Of a stretch of DNA of 64,000 nt, positions 1-11,184 are shown one piece after another. Location of the stretch: assembly GCF_964355755.1 (NCBI RefSeq), contig NC_092676.1:17528288-17592287 (forward strand), in the 5' to 3' direction. Below the pieces are notes generated by a model. The model did no database searches, was not told the DNA's origin, and saw only the letters and a program-made list of their open reading frames with translations. The position numbers were made by a program, and so were the translations under genes. The first letter of the stretch is position 1, and every line of letters begins with the position of its first letter. This DNA is from Antedon mediterranea. Taxonomy: Eukaryota > Echinodermata > Crinoidea > Comatulida > Antedonidae.

Positions 1-133
1 ATTATATAATCATTGTGCAATAAGATGAAAAATTTAATAAATAATAGTAATAGGAGGCCTTATTATAATACTTTTTTTTTTTGCTGTATTCTTTTATAAA
101 CATATATTACATTTGTACCTATGTTATATTAGT

Positions 134-876
134 TGTTACTGCAGTTTGCATTTAGTTATTTATTCCTTTAATCTAAGTTTCTTTCCTTGAATATTCATTT
201 TTTCTGTTTCATAAAGGTGTTCTTCTACAAGACCGTGATCAACTAACAGTAATACAATACAAATTTAAAAATAACAAATTTTAAAAATAAAAAATTAGAG
301 AACAAAAATATATAAACAGAAACCGTAATTACAATTTTGCTGAGAGTACAAAATAAATAATAAATTACACCAATAATTTTTTTTAAGTATTTATATTTGT
401 GGCATTTTGCATTGGTTTTTCTAAAGTATTCCATAATCTAGCACCATGATATGAAAAACCTTTTAAGTAAAGTACTTCCTTTAATATGCACCATCCACAA
501 TAATGTCAACATTTGCAAAGTAATTCCAAAACAAAATAAAATCCCAGAAATATCCAATAGAAAAAAAGTGTAAATATTAATAAAACTGTAGAGTGAGAGC
601 TGGTAAAAAAAAAACAATGGCTGCTTATGCACTTGCACAGACATGTACCCTTGCACAGACAAACAACAACTGAACAGAACAAAAGAAAATCAGGACAAGG
701 GAAACAAAGGAGAAACAGCACACTGTGCACACTTGGCAAATAATATGTAAATGAGAATGCAAATAAGAAAGTAACAGAATAAATGAATATTCAAAGGAGA
801 AACTTAACTAAACTTAGATTAAAAGAAACTAAAGTAATAATATTAAAGTAATAAACTATATGCAAACTGCAGTAAC
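134..876. repeat. Fold-back element with roughly 80-100 bp inverted ends
   Basis: The left end (about 134-212) reads TTACTGCAGTTTGCAT onward. It reappears reverse-complemented near the right end (about 772-876) as TGCAAACTGCAGTAAC. The match extends through a shared run containing ATGAATATTCAA and ACTTAGATTAAA, with small indels. The interior is AT-rich with no convincing coding frame. I read it as a non-autonomous fold-back transposon. No clear target duplication could be fixed. Confidence 0.55.
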
Positions 877-904
877 ATTAGTATCTCATCTCAGTCCCCG
901 TAAA

Positions 905-1081
905 GCTTGGTTCCCACTAGAACGTAACGCAAGGACGTAAACGCAACGCAAGCGTGTTAACCAATGAAAAGCGAAGTTATAGACAGTTGGCAATCACAAG
1001 CGAATAAGCCATCGCTTGTGATTGGTCAATTCACTTGCGTTGCGTTACGTCCTTGCGTTGCGTCGCTAGTGGGAACCAAGC
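905..1081. mobile_element. MITE-like element, about 177 bp
   Basis: The two ends form long imperfect inverted repeats. The left starts GCTTGGTTCCCACTAG and the right ends CTAGTGGGAACCAAGC. Both continue into repeated AACGCAACG/GGACGTAA words. The interior also folds, with CAATCACAAGCGA facing TCGCTTGTGATTG. No coding capacity. The structure is that of a non-autonomous DNA transposon. Confidence 0.7.
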
Positions 1082-1333
1082 ATTAACCCCGTACAAGAAC
1101 AACACACGGCATACCAAACCGTGTCGTACAACTACGATGAGATCTAAATTCTCTTCTAAACACGTAACGAACACGTAACGAAGAGAATTACTAAATTTCA
1201 TTATAACATGATATAAAATGTATTATCTTATCTTATACTGCAATTAATACATATGGTATTGTTAAACCGAGCAAAACTCCAAAACATTGAACAAAAATCC
1301 TTTAAAACTTTTTAATATTGATTTTATCGTGAC

Positions 1334-1700
1334 TAAAAGCCCATTTACACTATACCGATCAACGATCGTTGTATTGTTACGATATTAAGGTTCTTATTGA
1401 TCATGACGTCATTGGATTTTTAAAAATAGTATTGTCATCAAATGCAGCAAAAATGGTTATCATATAGTTCTAAGATGACAACGTTTCTTTTCTTTTTAAA
1501 AGTGTACGTTTATCTTTTTATCATTATTAAATAAAATTTCTTTTTGAACAACCAAAAACTAATATAAGCGAACTTACAGAACGTTTCAAAACATATCAAA
1601 AAGAAATTTTATTTAATACCTATTCCACAACCAGATGAAATTCTTCAAACAAATATCTGTTATCGTTGATCCTTATCGTCCTTGTGTAAATGGGCTTTTA
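1334..1700. mobile_element. MITE-like element, about 367 bp, possible GAC target duplication
   Basis: It begins TAAAAGCCCATTTACAC and ends with the exact reverse complement. The inner ends carry related GATCAACGAT/ATCGTTGATC words. The trinucleotide GAC lies directly outside both ends and may be the target-site duplication. A second inner inverted pair (about 1523-1546 and 1596-1619, with AAATTTTATTTAAT and its complement) makes a nested hairpin. No coding frame. Confidence 0.65.
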
Positions 1701-2346
1701 GACGGATTTCACTGTGAAAAGTATGCTCACATGACACATACCCACAGTCGTGCAAATATTCTCCAAACTACTTAAATTGATTATATCACAATTTGAGTAT
1801 TATCTGATTTGTATGTTGGAACTGGTCATTATTCTTACTGAATATAATTAACAAGGGTCAAAAAAGTACTATGACAATTTAATTAAAAGATTGTTTAATA
1901 TCATCATGGATTGCAGATTTGCAGAATTGTCATGAAATAGAAGATAAACAAGAATCATTTGAGAATAGTGGAGCTAGAATTTAGAAGTTGGTCTTATTAG
2001 CTTATTAGTTCACATTATTAGCCTAGGTGCAGGATTACATCTGTTAAACTTTTCAGACATTGTTGAAAGAGCCCATCATGCAGTACATACAGTTGAATAA
2101 TTAGTGTGATCAATCAAATTAAAATATACCTTAACACTTTACAATAACCTTAAGTTAGGAGGAATTATAAAAATAGTAAACATTTAGCTTCCTTCATGTG
2201 TGATTATTGTTATTTTTACTATCAGTTGACAGAAATGTATGTAAAGGCCTCATATTAATAGTAGGCTCTAGACTATATATTATATACATACTATTATGAC
2301 GGAATGTTAATATACCGGTATTATAATAATACTGTACTGTACTTAC

Positions 2347-4132
2347 ATTGAAGTAACACTAGGAGAAAATGTTATATCTGTCAAATTATCAAAGTCCTGA
2401 TTTAAAAGTTCACTGAAATAAACATTAATAATGGTAATTATATTGTTAAACAAAAAATCCTCTTATAAACAAAAAATCATAGAATATATAGACTTATTCT
2501 TTTAAAAAATCCACATCTTAACCATTTAAAAATGCATTAATTTCCAGTATCTCGGGGTGGTTGAGAGTTAGCCAGTTAATTAATGTAAACAAATATACAT
2601 ATAAAAACTAAGGTGTAAAAAACTGTTTGAATGAGAAATGCTGTTCGTGTATAAATGTATGAAAATGGTGTTACATATGTCTATTAGTAAGCTACATGGT
2701 AACTGTTTATTTGTAATTATCAGCATTTCTACAGACTTAAAGTACCTTCACCCTTTTTCCATAATGTTTTTTCATATTTAACAAAATGGCACAGTCTTTG
2801 ACGTGAATGTAGTTTAATTGAGTAAATTGGCATGCATTTCTTACACTTATTCTTATCTCTAGTGGATTCAAAGGTCTTGATATAACTATTAGGAGTTAAT
2901 TGTACCCTGATCTAATCATGGACAATTTATTATATTATGTGAAAGGTCTAGGTTTATCTTGATAATAATATTGAACTTAAAATGTCAATCTTCACATTAT
3001 ATTGAGTCACTAAATGGTTTCAAAGGTCTTGAAACACACAATACAATACTTTTATAATATAATAATATATAATAGTACCAATATATAATTGCAACATGAC
3101 CAGTTATAAAACCCTTCATACACTAAATGTATAACTAACATTTACATTTTTTCTATTGACTTATTTGATATGAACCTTTTGGCAGTAAGATAATTACTAA
3201 TTTATCTTTTTGTTTTCATCTTCTTTAGTAAAATCGTGTTATCTACTTACACTGTAGTTGCGGATGAGCAATCTACCGTCTGTGTGATAGAATCACATGT
3301 GCATCCACCACAAGTATTGGAACTGTATGTAGTCGATGATTTTCCATACCCTGTATTCCCATAGCTATTTGTGTTATCTGACCATAGCCCTGTAAACATA
3401 TCCGTTCCTGGCACAAATGATATTATTAAAAGTCAGTTATAGTAAAAAGATTATAATCATGCTCGTTGATATTACCCTATAACCACCGGTAAGGTGCACC
3501 ATATGAAAGGTTTTAGAACAGATAAAAAGCCATACAAAATCACAACGTGTGTGTGGTTAATTACTCCATGGACTAAGCCTATATGCATTAAATGAGTAAA
3601 GATTTAGTTGAGAAAAGAATACAGAAAATATATACATTATTACTTCTAGTCTTGAAAGGGATTAAATAGAGAGAAGAACGACTAAAGAATTCGATGTTTT
3701 ATTGAATTCTTTTATTGGCTTTAACTGTACTTTATTATCTATACATTTAACTTATTTAATGAATACATTTGCGATTACAAATTAATAATATTCCAGAATA
3801 ACCCATCCAGACTCTTCATTAGAAAGAGGAAATATTAGATTAATATGGTTGTAGAACAGGAGTTGAGTAGAGTAGTACCCAGTAGAATATGAAAGAAGCA
3901 TCAACATACAATACAATTTTGACTTTGAATTTGAATTTTGAATTTGTTGACTTGTTAAGTTATTTAAATTTCATTGCCTACCTGTTTCATATTCAGGATC
4001 TAAGCCACCTTCTGTGTTAGGATATCGATCATTCCAATAGTTTGCACCATCCCAGACACTACTAACTTTACCAACATAACTTATTATTACAGCTAGTACA
4101 ATAAAAACAATTTTGGTTTTCATTTTTTTCAT
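2347..4132 (-). CDS. 5' end of a tandem paralog of the giant LRR/thrombospondin mosaic gene (partial)
   Basis: Three coding exons match exons 1-3 of the large gene further right in length, phase and sequence: 3982-4132, 3251-3407 (157 bp in both genes) and 2347-2412 (66 bp in both genes). The first encodes a hydrophobic signal peptide. Translation may begin at 4132 or at an in-frame ATG three codons later (4123). The second encodes a Tyr/Gly/Ser-rich stretch and an LRRNT cap with Cys-x2-Cys-x-Cys and VDCS. I count about 41 of 52 residues shared with the large gene's exon 2. The third is a first LRR ending in SPSVTS. I found no match to exon 4 between 1 and 2346, a span filled with transposon-like repeats. 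The gene therefore continues off the window, has an enlarged intron 3, or is truncated. Its orientation matches the large gene, so it is a head-to-tail tandem copy lying downstream. Confidence 0.75.
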
Positions 4133-4170
4133 TATTTGAATTCACAAAATGTTATTGAAACTTCAATAAT

Positions 4171-4187
4171 TGGAAAGCTAGAAGATA
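4171..4187 (-). promoter_or_regulatory. Proximal 5' block conserved with the paralog
   Basis: On the minus strand this reads ATCTTCTAGCTTTCCA, about 40 bases upstream of the start codon. The large paralog has the nearly identical ATCTTCTAGCTTCCA at the matching distance (46411-46427), followed in both by an ATTA-containing word. It may be promoter or 5' UTR kept since the duplication. No classical TATA box is certain. Confidence 0.35.
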
Positions 4188-5072
4188 AAATTAATTCACA
4201 TTATAATTAAAATAAGTTTTATTTTACGTGAGACAGACCTATATCAAATTAAGTCAGGGTGGGTAAAACATTATTTCGGTAAATTATAAAAAATAAATTC
4301 CGAAAAAGTAAGTAATCTCTTAAGCAGGCATACCATTTTATAGAGTCATCATTATAATATAGACCAAATATCTGAACTAAAAAAAAATGATTGAAACTTG
4401 TCTTGTCTTAATAGTATCAATTATAAAAATGTTTGCTAGCTGTAGAATGTGCAAAATCCAAGATGTTCACTGTTACTGTACCGTTTACTACTTTGCAAAA
4501 TAATGTGGGACTTAACCTTAACTTTAAAAAGTAGCTTAAGGAGATCGGAATTCAAAACGTTGACAAACAGTAAACACCGTTTTAGTAGCAAGAACAAACA
4601 TAAAACATGTAAAAAATACTTTACAAACAATCATCTTTAAAAGGGCACTCAACCCTTACACACATTTTATTTTCAAACTTGTTTATAAAATATTTAAACT
4701 GAAATTACATTGCTTAGAAACGTGAATAAACGGCATTGACTATGCACGAGTATATGTTTGCACCGAATAAATCCTTAACGGTATATCAATAGATAAAAGA
4801 GACTTAGTAAATACAACAAGCTGGTGTGTACACAAGCTATTATAAAAAGCATGAAGAACCTTTAAGTACGCAAATACAGATCTATTGACTACTATATACA
4901 ATAGTATTTAATCAAGATATTCATATTGAGAAATCTAATAATAATATTGCAATTGAAGATATCAATGCAAACAAGTCATAGATTAAATTACATATGATGA
5001 TTGTTCAATCAAAATCTACCTATCTATCTAACTATATTTTCCTTTAATATGTTGTCAGCATTCATTATAACG

Positions 5073-5800
5073 TTGCTAACGTTTTCCGTCTTCCGACATT
5101 ACGCTTTCCACAATTTGTTTCCATTTTTTTCTGTTTATGGCAGGATGGTTTGTTATTGTGTTAGTGTCTACTAGTCCTTGTAAGTCTTTCTTTATTTGAT
5201 TCATCCAGTTATTTCTTGGTCTTCCTACTGGTCGTTTTACTTTCCTGTTAGTTTCCTTCATTGTTTGTTTGATTGGGGTATCATCCGGTAATCTAATTAT
5301 GTGTCCATACCATTTTAGTCTCCTTCGTTTAATTCTTTTACTCCATTCTTCTTGTTTTGTTATCTTGTACATTTTCGTGTTACACACTCTATCTGTTAAT
5401 TTAATATCTATCATCTTTCGCAACATTTTCCTGTGATATATATCTATACTCTCTTGTAATTTTTTGTTTAGTACCCAGAGTTCACTGTTGTATAAGAAAA
5501 TACTTGCTATGTATGCGTCAAACAAACGGGATTTCACGTCTATAGACATCGTTTTGTGTTCTAGCGACGACTTCAGCTTGTTATATGCCATAGCTGCTAG
5601 TGATTTTCTTTTTTTAATGTCTTTTTCTGTGTCCAAGTTACTACCGAGGTATTTGCATTCTTCCCATTTACTATCGGTGTTTCTTCCTATTAGGTATTCT
5701 TCTGTTTTACTTTCGTTTATCTTTAGATTGAATTTCTCTGTTACATTTTTCTTTATTTTAGTTATGTGTTCTTTTGAGTCGCTAATAAATATAAATACCT
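5073..5800 (-). mobile_element. Non-LTR retrotransposon (RTE-like) 3' fragment, reverse-transcriptase C-terminus
   Basis: One long minus-strand frame stays open from about 5797 to the stop near 5076. Its upstream part contains LKINESKTEEYLIG and CKYLGS. The downstream part carries YNSELWVLNK, the segment LKWYGHIIRLPDDTP and KRPVGRPRNNW, then a basic C-terminus ending MSEDGKR. These belong to the region after the catalytic core in RTE-type reverse transcriptases. The catalytic YxDD block and the endonuclease are absent, so this is a 5'-truncated copy. A second copy of the same 3' end lies at 9793-10005 on the other strand. It sits between the large gene's 3' end and the paralog's 5' end. Confidence 0.85.
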
Positions 5801-6169
5801 ATTGAATCTTTTTTGGACACATGATTTGTTAATTTTCAATAACAGAAACTATTTTTGCTCATTAGAAAGGACTTTAAAAAATGGTAACTATTACTGGTGA
5901 AAACACATGCACAGTTATTTGCCCATGTTAAGTGCTGTTTATTGGTTTTAGTTGGGTTAAGTTTAATTCTTTCATTTGAAAACAGACTATCAAATAAAGT
6001 AAGGCGAGATTTCAATTATATTTTTAAGCAGCTTTAAACAGTAAAGCTGGTTCCTACTTAATCGACAACAAATCAACATGTACTGTATTTAATATGGACT
6101 TAAAATTGCTTCTACTTGGTCTCAATAATTGTATCCTGAAATTCTGTTTTTATGATTTACACAATAGGT

Positions 6170-6520
6170 ACTAACAACAGCAAACAGGATCCTTCGTATT
6201 ATGTACGGCGAGCTTGCTGAGGGCACCCGTCATGGAGGTGTTCAAAAGCTACGTGTTAAAGATATGATCTAACGTCATCTCAAAGCCACACATATCAATG
6301 TTGAAACCTCGGAAGAACTAGTTTAAAATCGCAAGCAATAGTTGCTATCGAATAATTGGCAATTTTGACCATATTTGTGCACACTTTGCAAGCTCCTTTC
6401 GCAACTAAAGGGGATTAATTTTGTATGTTCGGCTGAAAGTGATATACCTACCATAGTCATCATTGGACACGATGTTCAGCAAAAGAAGAGGAGACTAACA
6501 ATGAATAAATGATTGGCAAT
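6170..6520 (+). mobile_element. Decayed LINE 3' end (second family), several stops
   Basis: One plus-strand frame reads MYGELAEGTRHGG, then KLRVKD, a stop, RHLKATHINVETSEEL, a further stop and a degraded tail ending MNK-stop. The GELxxGxRxxGxxxLRxKD and HLKATxINVETxEEL words are typical of the C-terminal tail of a widespread group of animal LINE reverse transcriptases. The several in-frame stops make it a dead copy. Confidence 0.75.
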
Positions 6521-8430
6521 GACAATAAACGTCTAATTAAATTTGTTTTTATTATTTTCTGATAAAAAAAAATCCCCGTAAGAACTGTCTTTTAACTTTT
6601 GATTTGCTGTTATACATAATATACTGGAAGTATTGATTAAAATGCAAGTTTGTCCAAAACTGTTTCTCTGCCTGTTCATATGGATTATGTTGTTTTGTTA
6701 AGACCCTCCATTGTGTGCAATTAAGTCACCAGCAATAGGCTTGTATACAATCAATCAATGCGGTCCTTCAAACATGAATGACTTAGTTGCAGAAACTAAT
6801 TATACGTGCTTCAAAGCAATCAATATTGTATACAATGAATGTTTTCTTATGAGCACTTTGTATCTGTTATTCTCACATGTTAATTGATTAAATGGGTCCT
6901 TCATAGAATGCAAGTAGCCATTATCCTTGATCATGAGTATATATACTTAATTAAGCTAATTTTGAAATATGAGTGTGCCCTTTAAAAATTCAAAGGAAGC
7001 CCATTTTTTACTAATATCTATAGTAACATATTATTATGGAGTTATCCTATAGTTTAAGCTAAAAGCTTGCACAATGAAGCAGAGGAACACAATAACCATT
7101 TAAATTGAATACAATGCAATACGTAAATATATACGTACACATACAGTACAATCATCATTTTAAGTTACTTTTTTTTTAATTACTAAACCAATGTATAGCC
7201 CAGTCTACGCTAAATCAAATATCACAGCGGATCAGATCCTGTGGATTCATTGAGAAAACTCTTATTTTAAGATGGCAAACCCGTAAATTGCGTAATGTTA
7301 AAACTATAACAAAAATACAAAAAAAAACCCTAAAAATTAGGTTGCTTGTTTCGGTTGCAAGGTATACAATGTGTATCTTTCCTATTGACAAAAATGGTCC
7401 TACACACCAAGTGACCACTTTATGGACCTTCTAAAATAGCGAGATCCTATCCTCTCACACTGCCTACCAAGGAGAATGTACTGCTATCTAACCTTTGTGA
7501 CGACAAATAGGCCTACATTTCTTTTGTTTAATTTTGAAATAATTTCAAAAGAGATGTCAAAATCTTAGTTAATTTACTTACAAATGCTGCCTCATGCATG
7601 TTTATGAGAAAACACAAAAAACACCCCAGAACAGACGCTTTCCTACACTGTATGACGATCAATGACGACGTGTGTTATTGAAAAAAAAACTGTTTCAGCT
7701 GAAACAAGATCTACGCATTCAATCGGTGCTTCGCAGTGAATAATTCTTAATTAATTCATTCATTCTATCTATATTATATTACCGTTCTTTGTTACTTACA
7801 AATCTTCTATATTTATGTACTATTTCCATTAGAATCAGAATCTGCTGTTACAAGAATAGCCTCTCTGTTGTACAACTGAGCCAAGCAGACCAATTGAATT
7901 GAAACAACAGTATTCCAGATATGAGTGTTAGTGTAGATACCGGTATACCAATAGACGTTGTTCAATTGTTGTTTATATAGTAATCTGTGGGATCCCAGGT
8001 AATACAATGCAACTATTCAAGTACAATGGTACCTATTCAATTTAATAAGTTGATTTGTTTTATGACGATATTCTACTGTAAGAACCATAACGACAGACCA
8101 CCAAAGCAGTGGTGGCGCCATGGTACACAAAAGAAAATCATTGTGAATCACGGAAGCAACAGCAATCATTTCATAAAAGTAATATACAGTCTGATGGCTT
8201 AATAATGATTAAACAAAGTTTTGTGTAGCTAAAATTACTTTTGTTGTTGACATAATAATAATGTACATATTATGTCATACATATAAACATAATTCTATTT
8301 ACAGCAAATGATGTATTAATATCCATGGTTACAAACATGTATTATATACAGATTTGTTCATGTGCGCCTTTATCTCTTCTTCCTTCTGATGTTCCTTAGC
8401 TAGGAGGTAGACATTATTTTAATTATAAAA
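6521..8430. other. Intergenic, no gene recognised
   Basis: This AT-rich stretch separates the LINE remnants from the end of the large minus-strand gene. I find only short frames without domain signatures and no paired splice sites that build an exon. Two similar words around 6760 and 6890 (GGTCCTTCA) hint at an old diverged repeat. Confidence 0.4.
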
Positions 8431-8436
8431 TTTATT
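8431..8436 (-). terminator. Candidate polyadenylation signal for the giant gene
   Basis: On the minus strand this is AATAAA, about 200 bases after the TGA at 8639-8641. It is the first canonical hexamer I noticed downstream. In AT-rich DNA chance matches are common, so this is tentative. Confidence 0.25.
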
Positions 8437-8638
8437 TATTTTGTTTCCAATGATATGGTCATTTTAAAACCTCAATATTATACACATAATATCAATACAC
8501 TATAGCATTTTTTTTCTGCAAAATGTGGATAAAATAAACATCACTGGAAGCTCAGGAATGTAAACATTATTTTTACTAAAAATTTGCCTGAAAATTAATT
8601 TACTGTAATTCCAATAGTCAAGATACAGTAATCAACTA

Positions 8639-11148
8639 TCACAATTCTGAATGATCATAATACAAGCTTCGTCTTCGTCTTCTTCGTGCGTCAGGATACG
8701 TAACTTGGAACCGTGCTTGATCTAATGAACTGGAGACAAATAATGCACTACCCTTCACAACACCATGGTGACCGTATAGACCTTGATCTAGTATCAAAGT
8801 TGATCCTAAAAGAATAAAGTGATTTATTGTGTTTGTTTATGTTTTCCACATTCTAAAGTTCTGAACATACGGGGTGTACCGCAAACTGTATATTACATTA
8901 TTATTTTTCCCCAAAATATAATTATTAATAATATCATTATTGGTATCTGCTGATGTTTTTTAACGACATATGAATTCGTACTGTACTTTACTCATTTGAA
9001 AAATCGCATAGAAATAGCAGCATTCTTTCCAAGATACAAATTAACATCATAGGATTCTTCTGATGAAGACATGTGTAACGTTTCGAAAATACAAGGTATG
9101 TTGAATTGTGTGTTGTAATGCTGTAAGTTCGTTTAAAAAACATTTTATATTTTTACCAGTATGTATGAACTTTCACTCGAAAGATACAACATATTAAAAA
9201 CATACCTTCTTCTTCATTGTCGAGTGAATAGTGAGCTTCCAGCAGTTTCTTATGTCTTTGTCGCTCTAACCCTGCTAATTCCAAATGCTCGTTTATTTCA
9301 CTGTCAATTAAAGCCAGTCCCCAGATCCTTATCTGTAATAGTGAAACCTTGACAATAAATTTCATTATAATAATGATTTCCAAAAAAAAAAATAGTTTGA
9401 CTGAGTATTTATTATATTTAGTATTTCATTGAAAACTGATTAAGACTTACCTCATCCATAATTCCATTAAAAAAAGTAGAATTATCTCGCCCTAAGTACA
9501 ACATGGTTTCATTTTCAGAATATGATGTCTTTAAAGAAAATATTATAAACAAAAAATAAAAGTATGAATAATACTGTAATATGAATTGTAAGATGTTTAA
9601 ATGTCATTTCTATTTAAAGATATATTGTATCATAAGAAAATTACAAATTAAGATTAATAAAAAAAGACTTTTAATAGGCTATTCAGTAGTTTTTATCAAG
9701 TTAATAACTATCACTAAAATCATTTTTTAATTCTATTATGTGATATTAAAATGACATATTCAACAACATCTAAACATTTTTTTGTTTTAGGACAATCCCA
9801 ATCAAACAAACAATGAAGGAAACTAACAGGAAAGTAAAACGACCCGTAGGAAGATCAAGAAATAACTGGATGAATCAAATAAAGAAAGACTTACAAGGAA
9901 ATGTAGACACTAACACAATAACAAACCCTCCCGCTATAAACAGACAAAAATGGAGAAAAAAATTGGGGAAAGCGTAATGTCGGAAGACGGAAAACGTTAA
10001 GAAGAGAAAAGGACAATGTATATCTTTAACATTATAACACAATGAAAAGACAGATCAAATCAACTAGGAACGTATACTCAGAACCGATAGTATAAAATGT
10101 AACGGTAAAAGGTAATTTTTCAATTACTGATGGCCCTGGAATTATTAAAGAATACATATTGTTCTTTCGTTTGTTGAAAATATGGCTTACCCATGTGACA
10201 GGACTAATATTTTCAAGAAAAGCCTCTGTGCCTGACGTGGTTCCATTTAGAAATAACGACAACTCATGATCTATAAGAAAACAAAGACATTTCTAAGATT
10301 TGTAATTAATGCTATAATCTTGTAATATTGCATTACTGTATAAGTACAGGTAAATACTGGACTACAGAGTACAGTACGTAGTTGTACCTGCATAAACTTA
10401 CTTTGTGCATCATATCTCATTGCAACATGTGTCCAAACATTTTCTCCAATTACTGTTGCTCCATCCGATAAAACAGTGCCTCCAAGTTGAGCAACAGTTT
10501 TTCTGTAAAAAAAAAAGATAAGACAGTATCCAGACTTTGATTATGTTATAAGCATTAATTGTATCATTCAGTTTTTCTGTCTATTTATCCCATACTGTTT
10601 TCATTGCTGCTGTTAGATAAATTTTAAGATAAGATAAATTTATTGAACGAACGCTTTTGTATCAGCGGCACACGTTTATAAGACGGTGCGTTCATTTACA
10701 AGGCAATGTAAAAACAAAAAGAAAAGTATCAAAAAATAACATTTAAGTCTTAACTAAGAAGCGAATTATACAAGTAAAATGAAATTAGTAAAAACAAGGT
10801 AATCTTACATATCGAACAATACTTAACCTATATGATGGAGTTAATGTTATTATCTATTTATTATCAGTATTATTAATATTTTCAAGTTTTAAGCGAATAT
10901 ATTATCATTATTATTACTAAAAAAATATATATATATATATATAATTGCTAATTGATTTATTATACTGTTATTATTAAAATAAATGCAACTTTTATATGAT
11001 TATTTGTTCTTATTATATTTAATATTAATAGTTATTTGTAATTTAATTAAATGTGATACAATTTTTATTATACTATTTAGTCTTATTTTTAGTACTGTAT
11101 TATTTATTTATTTTATTTAGATTTAGGTTACATTATATAATTTTGAAG

Positions 11149-11184
<36 letters not shown>

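Noticed and set aside
506-739. Short minus-strand hydrophobic frames
   Set aside because: They lie inside the fold-back element in AT-rich DNA, and the hydrophobicity reflects T-rich codons.
3251-4132. Alternative upstream promoter and first exons of the giant gene
   Set aside because: These exons lie downstream of the giant gene on its own strand, so they cannot be its 5' end. They start a second gene copy.
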